The notes: a model not told the origin generated them from the sequence alone. Positions 49,128 through 60,360 are shown, numbered from the stretch's first letter. The stretch: 64,000 nucleotides of DNA from an uncultured Buttiauxella sp. (GCA_946480445.1 CAMLJN010000015.1:1-64000), one strand, 5' to 3'. Translations and numbers: made by a program.

Positions 49128-49197
49128 CGCTTTACCGCCTAATTAATCGTTCAACATGTCAAATTTTGCAGCGCGCAGTTTAATGCAGAACGCGCGC

Positions 49198-49225
49198 GCC
49201 GACCATGCCTTTGATACAGGTCGGC
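49198..49225 (-). terminator. Hairpin downstream of murJ
   Basis: GCCGACC and GGTCGGC form a 7-bp stem with a 14-nt loop, 10 nt after the murJ stop. There is no T-run; a Rho-dependent end or a paused site is as likely. Confidence 0.4.
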
Positions 49226-49235
49226 ACTGCAATAA

Positions 49236-50771
<1,536 letters not shown>

Positions 50772-50784
50772 TTATTATTCGGTT

Positions 50785-50984
50785 CCACAAACGTCAACGC
50801 CTGCTACGCAGGCGCTCAAACTGGTGACAACACTTATACCGTCATAAAACGAACGGAGGACACCAGACAAATAATAAGGAAAATCAATTCATTGATTTTC
50901 GGCAATTCAGACGCAGCGGAAGGAAAAACCACGCTTTTCCCTTCCGCTGCCACAAACGTTAACGCCTGGTGTGCAGGCGTTAAC
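50785..50984. repeat. Direct repeats and three successive hairpins between yceM and murJ
   Basis: A 35-nt imperfect direct repeat occurs at 50785-50819 and 50950-50984 (both begin CCACAAACGT and contain AACGCCTG...CAGGCG). Within the region are three inverted repeats in a row: GAAAATCAAT/ATTGATTTTC (50879-50900, 2-nt loop), a 15-bp stem with one bulge (50913-50950) and GTTAACGCCTG/CAGGCGTTAAC (50958-50984, 5-nt loop). They lie downstream of yceM and upstream of murJ on the - strand. They could be terminators, mRNA stabilisers or a small RNA. Confidence 0.75.
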
Positions 50985-51053
50985 GAGATGCTAAGTTTCT
51001 CAGGCGTAGTCTACCGATACGTCGCCGAAATACTACCCTCAGTTGTTACAGGT

Positions 51054-51977
51054 TTATTCGCTCATTGCCTCGCGCCAGAGCTTTTCCACCACTCTTTGCG
51101 CCAGCAGCGCCTGTTCACCGGCGGTTTCCGGAACAGTCTGATTTGTCACACAATCAAGGAAATGACGCGCGCAGCCGGCAAACCCACGCTGCTCGAGCGT
51201 ACTCTGCCAGCCGGGGACAGGGCGGCTGATAACGCCCGCCCCACTCTCTTCACGCCAGTCGCGCATATCCGTCACGTCATACAATCCGCCTTCCGTCACT
51301 GCCTGAACCCACTCGCGCTGACTCCCTGCCCGGCGGTGCATACTGGTGGTGATTTGCAGATGTTCTTTTGCGAAATGATGCTCGGCAAACAGCATTTGCC
51401 CCTGTTCATTGGTCAACAGCGTACCGCTTTGCAACTGCGCTTCACCGCCCGCAAGCCACAGCGCGGTATCCACGACGTGCAGGTAATCATCAAGCAGGGT
51501 AAAACGCAGATCGTTGGGGCCGACGCTGTCGGCGCGGTGTTTATCCATACGCACCGATGCCCCGTCTGCCAGCTTCGCTTTCAGCTCCTGATACAGCGGC
51601 GAGAAACGACGGTTGAACCCTACCATCAGCGTACGTTTCTGGCGCTCGGCAAGTGCCACAAGACGTTCGGCGTCCACCAGATTTTCGGCCAGCGGTTTAT
51701 CCACGCAGACGCTGACCCCGGCCTGCAGCAGTTCGCTGACAACGGCAAAATGCGTGCTCGTAGGGCTGTGTACAAATACCGCGTCGCACTGCGCGGCGAG
51801 ATCGGCGATGGATGCAACGAAAGGAATGCGGTAGGTTTCGCAAATTGTCCGGGCTTTCTCTTTTGTCGGCGAGAAGGCCCCCTGCAACGTCCAGTCGCTG
51901 GCGGCGCCTAACACCGGTAGCCAGGCTTTTTGCGCGATACCGCCCAGCCCTACCACGCCTACACGAAGTTTAGTCAC
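51054..51977 (-). CDS. yceM: YceM (MviM), Gfo/Idh/MocA-family oxidoreductase
   Basis: A 307-residue putative NAD(P)-dependent oxidoreductase. The Rossmann loop is VGVVGLGGIAQKA, the family Lys is in VCVDKPLAENL, and the C-terminal dimer domain contains LLDDYLHVVDTALWL. Substrate is unknown. GTG start at 51977; it begins 3 nt after the yceH stop. Confidence 0.92.
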   Translation of the reverse strand: MTKLRVGVVGLGGIAQKAWLPVLGAASDWTLQGAFSPTKEKARTICETYRIPFVASIADLAAQCDAVFVHSPTSTHFAVVSELLQAGVSVCVDKPLAENLVDAERLVALAERQKRTLMVGFNRRFSPLYQELKAKLADGASVRMDKHRADSVGPNDLRFTLLDDYLHVVDTALWLAGGEAQLQSGTLLTNEQGQMLFAEHHFAKEHLQITTSMHRRAGSQREWVQAVTEGGLYDVTDMRDWREESGAGVISRPVPGWQSTLEQRGFAGCARHFLDCVTNQTVPETAGEQALLAQRVVEKLWREAMSE

Positions 51978-51980
51978 GGC

Positions 51981-52634
51981 TTAATCTCCCAGATGTGCAA
52001 GCAGCGAGTCGAGACGCAGCCTGAGTTCTGCCACTTCGGCTTCAAGCTGTTCAACCCGGCCAGTCAAATCCCCGGCCACCGCGAAGGATGGGACTGCATT
52101 GTCAACCGCAGTCTGCGTCTCCTGCTCCCCGCAGAACAAATGCCTGTAGCGACTTTCACGCTTACCCGGCTCACGCGCAAGGCGCACGACAAATGGGCCA
52201 TCTTCCCGGTTTGCCAGGGTTTCAAGCGTCTGTTCCACCTGCGCCATATCGCTGAACTCAAACATTCTCCCGGCGCGGCTACGCAGCTCACCAGGCGTTT
52301 GCGCCCCGCGCAGCAGTAGCGTGGTCACCACGGCCACCTCGGCAGGCGTTAATTTCAGATCGCCGAACTCCGAGTTACAAAAACGCTGTTCGTATTTAGT
52401 CACGCGGTTGCCAAAGCCGCTCACGGTGCGCAGATAGTGACGTTTCACCAGATTATCCAGCGTCTCCTGCACGTCATGTTCTTTAAGATCCATCACCGGT
52501 TCCCGGTTCGTCTTCTGATTACAGGCGGTGACCACGCCGTTGACGGACATCGGATACTGTTCTGGCGTGGTAACCTGTTTTTCCATCAGGCTGCCGACCA
52601 CGCGGGCTTCTACCGCGGTTAACTGATATTTCAT
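51981..52634 (-). CDS. yceH: YceH, DUF480 winged-helix protein
   Basis: A 217-residue protein with two winged-helix-like repeats ([48 protein letters not shown]) and a C-terminal coiled coil ([23 protein letters not shown]). Function unknown; DNA binding is plausible. Between rimJ and yceM with gaps of 9 and 3 nt, so probably one transcription unit. Confidence 0.93.
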   Translation of the reverse strand: MKYQLTAVEARVVGSLMEKQVTTPEQYPMSVNGVVTACNQKTNREPVMDLKEHDVQETLDNLVKRHYLRTVSGFGNRVTKYEQRFCNSEFGDLKLTPAEVAVVTTLLLRGAQTPGELRSRAGRMFEFSDMAQVEQTLETLANREDGPFVVRLAREPGKRESRYRHLFCGEQETQTAVDNAVPSFAVAGDLTGRVEQLEAEVAELRLRLDSLLAHLGD

Positions 52635-52643
52635 CTCATGTCC

Positions 52644-53228
52644 TCAACGCCCGGGGGTCCAGAGTTTTGACGTCAGCGCGGTCAGGACATGATCCCGCCA
52701 GACGCCATCGATCAGTAAATAGTCTTTCGCATAGCCTTCTTTTTCAAAACCCAGCCGCGCAAGCAGATCGCCGCTGCGCTGGTTATGCGGCATATAGTTG
52801 GCCATGATGCGATGGATATGTTGGCTGCGCTGCATATAGCGGATAGCCGAGGTCAGGGCCTCGAACATCAACCCCTGGCCCTGCCACTTCTCCCCCAGCG
52901 AATAGCCAAGGTAGCAGGCATGGAAGGAACCGCGCACCACGTTTGAAAAATTCGCCACGCCGCGGATCTCTTTTTCATCTTCATCAAGCAAAGCAAAATA
53001 GAAAGCGCTGCCGGATTTGTGCATTTCACCAATCATGCCCAGCCGCGCCTGCCAGCCGGAGGGATAGCAGTGGCTGTCGTCACGGACCGGCTCCCAGGGT
53101 TTGAGAAACTGGCGGTTTTCAGCGTAATAATCAGCCAGACGCCAGGCATCTCTTTCGTAGACCAGACGCACCACCAGCCTGTCGGTTGTTAAACGGACTT
53201 TCGGCACGTTACTGCGGTAACCAAACAT
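52644..53228 (-). CDS. rimJ: Ribosomal protein S5 N-acetyltransferase RimJ
   Basis: A 194-residue GNAT enzyme that acetylates the N-terminal Ala of ribosomal protein S5. Conserved: [31 protein letters not shown] (acetyl-CoA loop) and the C-terminal [21 protein letters not shown]. The ATG at 53228 gives exactly the E. coli length. Confidence 0.95.
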   Translation of the reverse strand: MFGYRSNVPKVRLTTDRLVVRLVYERDAWRLADYYAENRQFLKPWEPVRDDSHCYPSGWQARLGMIGEMHKSGSAFYFALLDEDEKEIRGVANFSNVVRGSFHACYLGYSLGEKWQGQGLMFEALTSAIRYMQRSQHIHRIMANYMPHNQRSGDLLARLGFEKEGYAKDYLLIDGVWRDHVLTALTSKLWTPGR

Positions 53229-53469
53229 GTTCCCCTGCTCCTCACATCCCAAGGTTTTACAAGCCCAACCTGATTACTATACCTGTGCCTGGGGTGGGAG
53301 GGAAAACAACAAGATGCAGATTTTTCACCGGGTCATACTTTTTTCGATGAAAGGCATCTATCGAACACGGTGAACGATTAAAAAATATTGTCATCGGCCA
53401 TCTGTCAAAATGGGATTAGCCAGTGGAGAATGGGGTCAGTCACAACATAAGGGATGCCCTGGAGGGGAG

Positions 53470-54678
53470 ATGTCACGGGTTGCGCAGGCAAGGAGCCTGG
53501 GTAAATATTTCCTGTTGCTCGATAATATGCTGGTGGTTCTGGGCTTTTTCGTCGTCTTCCCTTTGATTTCTATCCGTTTCGTCGACCAGATGGGCTGGGC
53601 GGCGCTGATGGTGGGTATTGCCCTCGGCCTGCGCCAGCTCACCCAGCAGGGGCTGGGGATTTTCGGCGGCGCTATCGCAGACCGTCTCGGCGCCAAACCC
53701 ATGATCGTCACCGGCATGCTGCTTCGTGCGGCGGGGTTTGCCCTGATGGGTATCGCCCACGAACCCTGGGTGCTATGGCTCTCCTGCTTTATATCCGCCA
53801 TCGGCGGCACGCTCTTCGACCCGCCCCGCGCCGCACTGGTGGTAAAACTGGTGCGCCCGCATCAGCGAGGACGCTTTTTCTCCTTGCTGATGATGCAGGA
53901 CAGCGCTGGCGCGGTTATCGGCGCGCTGCTCGGCAGTTGGCTGCTGCAATATGATTTTCGTCTCGTCTGCGCCGCAGGCGCGGTGATGTTTGTTATTTGC
54001 GCGGCTGTCAATGCGTGGCTGCTGCCCGCTTATAAGCTCTCCACCATTCGCACTCCGATGCTTGAAGGCATGGGGCGCGTGCTGCGCGACAGACGCTTTG
54101 TCACCTATGTGCTGACCCTGGCAGGTTATTACATGCTGGCCGTGCAGGTGATGCTGATGCTGCCGATTATGGTCAACGAAATCGCCGGGACGCCTGCGGC
54201 AGTGAAATGGATGTACGCCATCGAAGCCGCCCTGTCGTTAACCCTGCTCTATCCGATAGCCCGCTGGAGCGAGAAACGTTTTCGCCTTGAGCAACGTGTG
54301 ATGGCCGGTTTGCTCCTGATGACGCTGGCCTTGCTGCCCGTCGGGCTGACCAGCACTCTGCAACAGCTCTTTGCTCTAATCTGCCTATTTTACATCGGCA
54401 CGGTTATCGCTGAACCTGCTCGCGAAACGCTTGGTGCCTCGCTTGCTGACGCCCGGGCGCGGGGGAGCTATATGGGCTTCAGCCGTCTGGGCCTCGCGAT
54501 TGGCGGCGCGTTTGGCTACGCGGGCGGCGGCTGGCTTTACGACGCCGGTAAAACGCTGCATCAGCCCGAACTGCCGTGGCTGATGTTGGGCATTATCGGC
54601 TTTATTACCCTGGCGGCACTGTGGTGGCAGTTCAGCCTGAAGCCGGTGGAACCCTCGATGCTTGAACCGGATGCCTAG
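53470..54678 (+). CDS. mdtH: Multidrug efflux MFS transporter MdtH
   Basis: A 402-residue MFS drug:H+ antiporter with 12 predicted membrane segments. The conserved motif A is [12 protein letters not shown] and the N terminus [21 protein letters not shown] matches E. coli MdtH. The ATG at 53470 has GGAGG 4 nt upstream; the frame is open to 53410. It is divergent from rimJ. Confidence 0.95.
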   Translation: MSRVAQARSLGKYFLLLDNMLVVLGFFVVFPLISIRFVDQMGWAALMVGIALGLRQLTQQGLGIFGGAIADRLGAKPMIVTGMLLRAAGFALMGIAHEPWVLWLSCFISAIGGTLFDPPRAALVVKLVRPHQRGRFFSLLMMQDSAGAVIGALLGSWLLQYDFRLVCAAGAVMFVICAAVNAWLLPAYKLSTIRTPMLEGMGRVLRDRRFVTYVLTLAGYYMLAVQVMLMLPIMVNEIAGTPAAVKWMYAIEAALSLTLLYPIARWSEKRFRLEQRVMAGLLLMTLALLPVGLTSTLQQLFALICLFYIGTVIAEPARETLGASLADARARGSYMGFSRLGLAIGGAFGYAGGGWLYDAGKTLHQPELPWLMLGIIGFITLAALWWQFSLKPVEPSMLEPDA

Positions 54679-54754
54679 GCACCCGGTTTGCGGACCTGCA
54701 TGTTCTCTTCCATACTCGATTGTTAACGTCCACGACATCTAAATGGAGGAGAAC

Positions 54755-55402
54755 GTGAAGCTCTATATTTACGATCACTGCCCGTTCTGCGTGAAAGCGC
54801 GCATGATTTTTGGGCTGAAGAATATTCCCGTTGAACTCATCGTGCTGTCTAACGACGACGAAGCCACCCCAACAAAAATGATTGGTCAGAAAATGGCGCC
54901 GATTCTGCAAAAAGATGACAGCCGGTATCTGCCCGAAAGCCTAGATATTGTGCACTACGTGGATAAGCTTGATGGCAAACCGCTGCTGACCGGCCCGACC
55001 AATGCAGCCATTGCTGAATGGCTGCGCCAGGTGAGCACCTATGTGCAGCACCTGCTGCTGCCGCGCATTGCGAAAGCGCCCTTCGATGAGTTTGCGACGC
55101 CCGAGGCTCGCGCATACTTCACCAAAAAGAAAGAAGGGATGATTGGATCTTTCAGTGAGCACCTTGCGCACTCGCCGGGGCTTATCAAGAAAATCAGCGA
55201 CGACTTACGCAAGCTCGATAAGCTTATCGTGCAGCCGAATGCCGTGAACGGCGAGCTTTCCCTCGACGATATACATCTGTTCCCGCTGCTGCGTAATCTG
55301 ACGCTGGTGGCCGGAATTGACTATCCAAGCCGGGTCAGAGACTACCGCGACAACATGGCCAAACAGACACAAATTAATCTGCTTTCCTCCCTCGCCCTGT
55401 AG
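54755..55402 (+). CDS. grxB: Glutaredoxin 2 GrxB
   Basis: A 215-residue glutathione-dependent oxidoreductase with a GST-like fold: N-terminal thioredoxin domain and C-terminal helical domain. The active site is CPFC (residues 9-12) where E. coli has CPYC. Cis-Pro is in MAPILQKDDSRYLPES. The GTG at 54755 is the start because GGAGG lies just upstream and it matches E. coli; the ATG at 54743 would overlap that ribosome-binding site. Confidence 0.94.
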   Translation: MKLYIYDHCPFCVKARMIFGLKNIPVELIVLSNDDEATPTKMIGQKMAPILQKDDSRYLPESLDIVHYVDKLDGKPLLTGPTNAAIAEWLRQVSTYVQHLLLPRIAKAPFDEFATPEARAYFTKKKEGMIGSFSEHLAHSPGLIKKISDDLRKLDKLIVQPNAVNGELSLDDIHLFPLLRNLTLVAGIDYPSRVRDYRDNMAKQTQINLLSSLAL

Positions 55403-55416
55403 TGAGCTGGATCGAT

Positions 55417-55445
55417 AGCGGTCAGCCTTCCGGGCTGACCGCTTT
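55417..55445. terminator. Terminator between convergent grxB and gap-like gene
   Basis: AGCGGTCAGCC and GGCTGACCGCT form a perfect 11-bp stem with a 5-nt loop, 15 nt after the grxB stop, followed by TTTGTT on the + strand. Confidence 0.75.
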
Positions 55446-55460
55446 GTTACCTGCTGAGCG

Positions 55461-56471
55461 CTACAGGCCTTTTTGATCCATCAGCACAGCCAGATCGACC
55501 AGACGGTTAGAGAAGGCCCACTCGTTGTCATACCAGGCAAGAATTTTGACCAGATTGCCGCCGATAACCAGCGTTGAAAGCCCGTCGATAATGGATGAAC
55601 GGGCATCACCCTGATAATCGCTCGATACCAGCGGCTCGTCGCTGTAGCCCAGAATGCCTTTCAGCGGGCCTGATTGCGCAGCTTTACGGAAAGCCTCATT
55701 TACCTCCTGCGCGGTCACCTCACGTTTTAAGGTTACCGTCAGGTCAACGATTGAGACAACCGGAACCGGAACACGCAGCGAGTACCCGGTCAGACGCCCG
55801 TCCAGCTCGGGGATCACTTTACCCAGCGCTTTAGCGGCACCGCTGGAATAAGGCACGATAGACAGGGCCGCAGCACGCGCGCCGCGCAGGTCTTTTTCCG
55901 GCTGGTCATGCAGCGCCTGGCTGTTGGTGTAGGCGTGTGTGGTATTCATCAGACCGTGTTCAATACCAAAGCTGCGCTGCAGGACAAATGCGGCCGGAGC
56001 CAGACCGTTGGTGGTACAGCTCCCGTTGCTGACCACCTTGTGCACAGCCGGATCGTATTTCTCGTGGTTAACGCCCATCACCACGGTGATATCATCGTCC
56101 TTACCCGGTGCCGAGAGGATCACGCGTCTGGCGCCGCCCTTCGTAATGTGAACCTCTGCTTTAGCCTTATCGGTAAAGAACCCCGTGGCTTCAATAACCA
56201 GCTCAACGCCTACGCTGCTCCACGGGATAGCCCCCGGATCTCTTTCGCTGAACACCCGAATCGCTCTGCCATCGAGCAGCAGCTGGCCATCCGCAGCGTC
56301 GACATTTGCGGTCAGAGTACCCTGCAGAGAGTCATATTTCAGAAGATGGGCAAGCGTCTTGCTGTCGGTCAGATCGTTGATAGCGACAACCTGGAAATCG
56401 TCGCGCCCTAATGCTGCGCGCAGAACGTTTCTGCCGATTCTGCCAAACCCGTTAATGCCTACTTTGACCAT
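55461..56471 (-). CDS. Type I glyceraldehyde-3-phosphate dehydrogenase (second GAPDH, GapA-like)
   Basis: A 336-residue phosphorylating GAPDH. N-terminal VGINGFGRIGRNVLRAA binds NAD; Asp in AINDLTD favours NAD over NADP. The catalytic Cys is in SNGSCTTNGLAP, where most GAPDHs read SNASCTTNCLAP, so the nucleophile is kept but the neighbouring Ala and second Cys are both Gly. The S-loop and WYDNEWAFSNR end are present. E. coli has no gene here, and the housekeeping gapA lies elsewhere. A GlxA-type regulator precedes it by 77 bp on the same strand, so the pair may be one unit. It could serve an inducible sugar or stress pathway. Confidence 0.88.
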   Translation of the reverse strand: MVKVGINGFGRIGRNVLRAALGRDDFQVVAINDLTDSKTLAHLLKYDSLQGTLTANVDAADGQLLLDGRAIRVFSERDPGAIPWSSVGVELVIEATGFFTDKAKAEVHITKGGARRVILSAPGKDDDITVVMGVNHEKYDPAVHKVVSNGSCTTNGLAPAAFVLQRSFGIEHGLMNTTHAYTNSQALHDQPEKDLRGARAAALSIVPYSSGAAKALGKVIPELDGRLTGYSLRVPVPVVSIVDLTVTLKREVTAQEVNEAFRKAAQSGPLKGILGYSDEPLVSSDYQGDARSSIIDGLSTLVIGGNLVKILAWYDNEWAFSNRLVDLAVLMDQKGL

Positions 56472-56548
56472 GATTTACTCCTCGGTGAGTTGCCTGACGT
56501 CAGAGTAAAGCGGAACCTGAATGGCTCAAATGACAATAAAGAATCAAT

Positions 56549-57529
56549 TTACGCCATATCGCGCGCGGAAAAGCGTTCCCGGTAATCTGAGGGGGTGAGC
56601 TGGAGATTTCGCTCGAAGACGCGTCGCAGGTTAAGACTGTTGCCAAAACCGGTCGCCATCGCTATTTGCTCCAGCTTGTCATTGCTTTGTTCCAGGTGCT
56701 GGCGTGCAGCATCAAGGCGAACCTCTTCGACGAACCTGGCCGGACTGGTGCCGGTTTCGCGGGTGAAAACACGCGTGAAGTTGCGCGGGCTCATTGCCAC
56801 ACGCGCGGCCAGAGCCTCAACGGAAAGATCGCCTGCCAGGTTTTCCAGAATCCAGGCCTGCAGATCGCGAATAGGGCCGGGAACACTGGCCTGGGTAAGC
56901 AGAAAACGGCTGAACTGCGACTGCCCGCCAGGCCTGCGCAGAAACATCACCAGATCCTGCGCCACCTCACGGGCCACGGTAAAGCCATGGTCGTCCTCTA
57001 CCAGCGCCAGCGTCAGGTCAAAGCCAGAGCTAACGCCCGCAGAAGTCCAGATGTCGCCATCCTGAACATAAATGGGCCCTTTCTCCACGCAGACCTGCGG
57101 AAAGCCGGCCTGTAATTCGTCAAGCAGCCGCCAGTGCGTCGTGGCACGACGCCCGTCTAGCAGGCCTGCTTTGGCCAGCAACAGCGCTCCCCCGCACACC
57201 GAGACAATACGACGGATATTGGGTGCCGCCCGACGCATCCACGCGACGACCGCCTCCCCCTCTTCTTCGTTGTTACCTCTGCCGGTAATCATCACGGTAT
57301 CGCGCGGCAAAGTCGGGTCCAGCTCTTCCAGCCGATAGTCGGCCAGCAGGTTTAAACCCGAGCGACCGTGCACCACGCGATGCCGCTGGGTGGTGGTAAT
57401 CGTCACCTCGTAGGGCGAGTTCGGGGAATCCTTACTGCGCAGACGATTGGCCTGAGTCAGTATATCGGCGATACCCGTAGGTTCGAAAAGCATGCCCCCG
57501 TCAGGGACAATAATCAGAAATGTCTGCAT
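56549..57529 (-). CDS. GlxA-family transcriptional regulator (DJ-1/PfpI-like domain plus AraC HTH)
   Basis: A 326-residue regulator. Residues 1-185 are a DJ-1/PfpI-like domain with the Cys elbow RIVSVCGGALLLAKAGLLDGR and THW; residues 220-320 are an AraC double HTH (LSVEALAARVAMSPRNFTRVF and LEQIAMATGFGNSLNLRRVF). The signal is unknown. The ATG at 57529 is chosen to give the usual MQTFLIIVPDGG start. Lying directly upstream of the GAPDH gene, it probably controls that gene and itself. Confidence 0.88.
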   Translation of the reverse strand: MQTFLIIVPDGGMLFEPTGIADILTQANRLRSKDSPNSPYEVTITTTQRHRVVHGRSGLNLLADYRLEELDPTLPRDTVMITGRGNNEEEGEAVVAWMRRAAPNIRRIVSVCGGALLLAKAGLLDGRRATTHWRLLDELQAGFPQVCVEKGPIYVQDGDIWTSAGVSSGFDLTLALVEDDHGFTVAREVAQDLVMFLRRPGGQSQFSRFLLTQASVPGPIRDLQAWILENLAGDLSVEALAARVAMSPRNFTRVFTRETGTSPARFVEEVRLDAARQHLEQSNDKLEQIAMATGFGNSLNLRRVFERNLQLTPSDYRERFSARDMA

Positions 57530-57683
57530 GTCTTTAAAATACAAAATCAACAAAATAAGTCAACGGCACTTTCAGGACCTGTCGCACTATGGTTTCAGCC
57601 TTTTCCTGTAGCACGGCTTAGACTGGTGCATCATGCTGCTTTGTGTCAGGATTTGACGCTACAGCAGGACGTTGAGGAACGCC

Positions 57684-58244
57684 ATGAAGAAGATCATTTT
57701 TGCAGCCGTACTGGCCCTGACCGGCCTGGTCGTTGGCTGCAACCAACTTACCCAGTACACAGTCAGCGAGCAGGAAATTAACCAGGCGCTGGCCAAACGC
57801 AACAACTTCTCGAAGGATATCGGTCTACCAGGGATTGCCGACGCGCACATCGTGCTGACCAATCTCGCCTCGCAGATTGGCCGCGAAGAACCCAATAAGA
57901 TCACGCTGACGGGGGATGCTAAGCTTGATATGTCATCGCTTTTCGGCAGTCAAAAAGCCAATATCAAGCTTAAGCTAAAAGCCCTGCCGGCCTTTAATAA
58001 AGAAAAAGGCGCCATCTATCTTCAGGAGATGGAAGTCGTCGACGCCACCGTTGAGCCGGAAAAAATGCAGGGCATTTTGCAGACCATCATCCCCTATCTG
58101 AACCAATCGCTGCGCAGCTATTTTAATCAGCAGCCCGCCTACGTTCTGAGCGAAGACAAATCCACCGGGGAATCTATGGCGAAGAAATACGCCAAAGGCA
58201 TCGAAGTAAAGCCTGGCGAAATCATTATTCCTTTCACCAACTAA
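57684..58244 (+). CDS. yceB: YceB family lipoprotein
   Basis: A 186-residue lipoprotein with lipobox VVGC (Cys19) and a DUF1439 domain of tubular-lipid-binding type (QYTVSEQEINQALAKR at its start, KLKALPAFNKEKGAIYL). Role unknown; LPS- or membrane-linked function is suggested for the family. GAGGA lies 7 nt before the ATG at 57684. Confidence 0.93.
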   Translation: MKKIIFAAVLALTGLVVGCNQLTQYTVSEQEINQALAKRNNFSKDIGLPGIADAHIVLTNLASQIGREEPNKITLTGDAKLDMSSLFGSQKANIKLKLKALPAFNKEKGAIYLQEMEVVDATVEPEKMQGILQTIIPYLNQSLRSYFNQQPAYVLSEDKSTGESMAKKYAKGIEVKPGEIIIPFTN

Positions 58245-58307
58245 GCTATTCGCGCAGGGCTGAGGATTTCTGCCCTGCGCAACAAAACCTGCAACAAAGG
58301 CGTGCAA

Positions 58308-58323
58308 ACGAAAACGTTTACGC
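58308..58323. promoter_or_regulatory. PurR box upstream of pyrC
   Basis: ACGAAAACGTTTACGC matches 13 of 16 positions of the PurR consensus ACGCAAACGTTTTCGT. PurR represses pyrC in E. coli. It lies 70 nt upstream of the ATG. Confidence 0.75.
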
Positions 58324-58392
58324 CTATCCTTAGTGCCCGGCATAAAACCAGCCCAACGTTGACTGATTTTCCCTTCCAGCCGGAGCACTTTA

Positions 58393-59439
58393 ATGACCGT
58401 ATTACCTCAGGTATTAAAAATTCGCCGCCCAGATGACTGGCATGTTCACCTTCGTGATGGAGAGATGCTGAAGACGGTGGTGCCAATGACGTCTGAAACC
58501 TACGGTCGGGCTATTGTGATGCCTAATCTGGCCCCGCCTGTGACCACCGTCGAGGCGGCCATCAGCTATCGCCAACGCATACTGGACGCTGTGCCGCAAG
58601 GGCATAAGTTCGAACCGCTGATGACCTGCTATCTGACCGATTCGCTGGACCCGAACGAAGTCGAACGGGGCTTTCACGAAGGCGTGTTTACTGCCGCTAA
58701 ACTTTACCCTGCCAATGCCACCACCAACTCAAGCCACGGCGTGACCAGTACGGCAGCCATTATGCCGGTGCTGGAGAGGATGCAAAAAATCGGCATGCCT
58801 TTGCTGATTCACGGTGAAGTCACCCATGCTGATATTGATATTTTTGACCGCGAAGCGCGTTTTATCGAAACGGTGCTGGAACCGCTGCGCCAGCAGCTGC
58901 CGGGCCTGAAAATTGTGTTTGAACACATCACCACAAAAGATGCGGCGCAGTATGTCCAGGAAGGCAATTCGCTGCTGGGCGCAACCATTACCCCGCAGCA
59001 CCTGATGTTTAACCGCAACCATATGCTGGTGGGCGGCGTACGGCCCCATCTGTACTGTCTGCCAATTCTCAAGCGCAGCATTCACCAGGAAGCACTACGC
59101 GCCCTGGTGGCCAGCGGCTGCGATCGGGTATTCCTGGGGACGGATTCCGCGCCTCATGCCCGACATCGCAAAGAATCTGGCTGCGGCTGCGCAGGCTGCT
59201 ATAACTCGCCTTCCGCGCTTGGCGCTTACGCCACGGTGTTTGAAGAGCTTAACGCGCTGGCACATTTTGAGGCCTTCACGTCGCTCAACGGTCCACGCTT
59301 CTATGGCCTGCCGGTTAACGAGGAAAGCATTGAGCTGGTGCGTGTGCCGGTGCTTATCCCGGAAACCATTGCCACCGAATACGACGTGATCGTGCCTTTC
59401 CTTGCGGGCGAGCAGGTTGCCTGGTCGGTAAAAGCATAA
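58393..59439 (+). CDS. pyrC: Dihydroorotase PyrC
   Basis: A 348-residue Zn enzyme that cyclises carbamoyl-aspartate to dihydroorotate in pyrimidine synthesis. Metal and catalytic residues are in WHVHLRDG, the carboxylated Lys in [17 protein letters not shown], then [18 protein letters not shown] and the catalytic Asp in [10 protein letters not shown]. Same length as E. coli PyrC. CCGG before the start could allow the known start-site switching by CTP levels. Confidence 0.96.
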   Translation: MTVLPQVLKIRRPDDWHVHLRDGEMLKTVVPMTSETYGRAIVMPNLAPPVTTVEAAISYRQRILDAVPQGHKFEPLMTCYLTDSLDPNEVERGFHEGVFTAAKLYPANATTNSSHGVTSTAAIMPVLERMQKIGMPLLIHGEVTHADIDIFDREARFIETVLEPLRQQLPGLKIVFEHITTKDAAQYVQEGNSLLGATITPQHLMFNRNHMLVGGVRPHLYCLPILKRSIHQEALRALVASGCDRVFLGTDSAPHARHRKESGCGCAGCYNSPSALGAYATVFEELNALAHFEAFTSLNGPRFYGLPVNEESIELVRVPVLIPETIATEYDVIVPFLAGEQVAWSVKA

Positions 59440-59475
59440 ATTTTTACGCCCCCTGTTGCAGGACCAACAAATAAA

Positions 59476-59491
59476 CTGTATAAATAAACAG
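59476..59491. promoter_or_regulatory. LexA (SOS) box upstream of dinI
   Basis: CTGTATAAATAAACAG fits the CTGT-N8-ACAG LexA consensus and lies 21 nt upstream of the dinI ATG. Confidence 0.9.
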
Positions 59492-59512
59492 TATATTGTA
59501 CAGGGGGTTGTT

Positions 59513-59758
59513 ATGCGTATCGAAGTGACCATTGCTAAAACCACACAGTTACCGCCCGGCGCCGTAGACGCACTGGCAAATGAACTCACACGTCGTATCA
59601 GTCAGCATTTCCCGGAAACCAGTAACCATGTGCAGGTGCGCTATGCCGCCGGCAACAACCTCTCGGTGCTGGGCGGGGCAAAAGAAGACAAAGACCGCAT
59701 CAGCGAAATCCTCCAGGAAACCTGGGAAAGCGCGGATGACTGGTTTGCGGCCGAGTAA
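59513..59758 (+). CDS. dinI: DNA-damage-inducible protein DinI
   Basis: An 81-residue protein that binds RecA filaments and modulates SOS: it stabilises filaments and limits UmuD cleavage. N-terminal MRIEVTIAKTTQLPPGAVDAL and the acidic C-terminal helix LQETWESADDWFAAE that mimics DNA are conserved. The ATG at 59513 matches E. coli; the open frame upstream crosses the LexA box. Confidence 0.96.
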   Translation: MRIEVTIAKTTQLPPGAVDALANELTRRISQHFPETSNHVQVRYAAGNNLSVLGGAKEDKDRISEILQETWESADDWFAAE

Positions 59759-59786
59759 ATAAAATATCCCTCCTTGTTCTTTTTTG

Positions 59787-59811
59787 CCGGGTGTCGCCAT
59801 CCGGTTTTTTT
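59787..59811 (+). terminator. Terminator of dinI
   Basis: CCGGGTG and CATCCGG pair over 7 bp with one G-U, followed by T7, 29 nt after the dinI stop. Confidence 0.85.
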
Positions 59812-59972
59812 CTCCTCTTTCACTTTCGCTTATTTTTCAGGCAAGAATCTCACGCCCCTCGCATGGTGAGGAATATTCTTAATTAACGCCGTTTTATTGC
59901 TCAATCGCCCCCTTTGATATCAAAAAAGTGTTGCAGGGTATTTATATTCCCCCGCCTTCGCTCAAATATTGA

Positions 59973-59978
59973 TATACT
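59973..59978 (+). promoter_or_regulatory. Putative extended -10 promoter for bssS
   Basis: TATACT preceded by TG at the extended -10 position (TGATATACT). It would give a leader of about 70 nt. The -35 region is poor. Confidence 0.45.
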
Positions 59979-60054
59979 GAAGTCGATTCACATTTAAACA
60001 AGCATTCAACCTCGCTAGCCGTTTGTCTTAAACACACGTATAAAAGGGGTTATG

Positions 60055-60309
60055 ATGGAAAAAAATAGTGATGTAATCCAGACCCATCCCCTTGTCGGAT
60101 GGGACATCAGCACCGTAGACAGCTACGATGCGCTGATGCTGCGCCTGCACTACCTGACCTCAAATAACCAAAAGCGTGATGAAACTGAGATCGGCCAAAC
60201 GTTGTGGCTGACCACGGATGTTGCCCGGCAATTTATTTCCATTTTAGAAGCCGGTATAGCAAAAATTGAATCCAGTGATTACCAGGTAAACGATCATCGC
60301 AAGCATTGA
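60055..60309 (+). CDS. bssS: Biofilm regulator BssS
   Basis: An 84-residue cytosolic protein that affects biofilm formation and signal (AI-2, indole) responses in E. coli by an unknown mechanism. HPLVGWDISTVDSYDALMLRLHYLT and GQTLWLTTDVARQFISILEAGIAKIES are nearly identical to E. coli. Two ATGs in a row are present (60052 and 60055); the second matches E. coli and is better spaced from GGGG. Confidence 0.95.
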   Translation: MEKNSDVIQTHPLVGWDISTVDSYDALMLRLHYLTSNNQKRDETEIGQTLWLTTDVARQFISILEAGIAKIESSDYQVNDHRKH

Positions 60310-60334
60310 TAGCGAATGCTGTGAAGAAGCGCCC

Positions 60335-60360
60335 AAGGCACCCTCGCGGTGCCTTTTTTA
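60335..60360 (+). terminator. Terminator of bssS
   Basis: AAGGCACC and GGTGCCTT form an 8-bp stem with a CTCGC loop and a T-run, 25 nt after the bssS stop. Confidence 0.93.
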
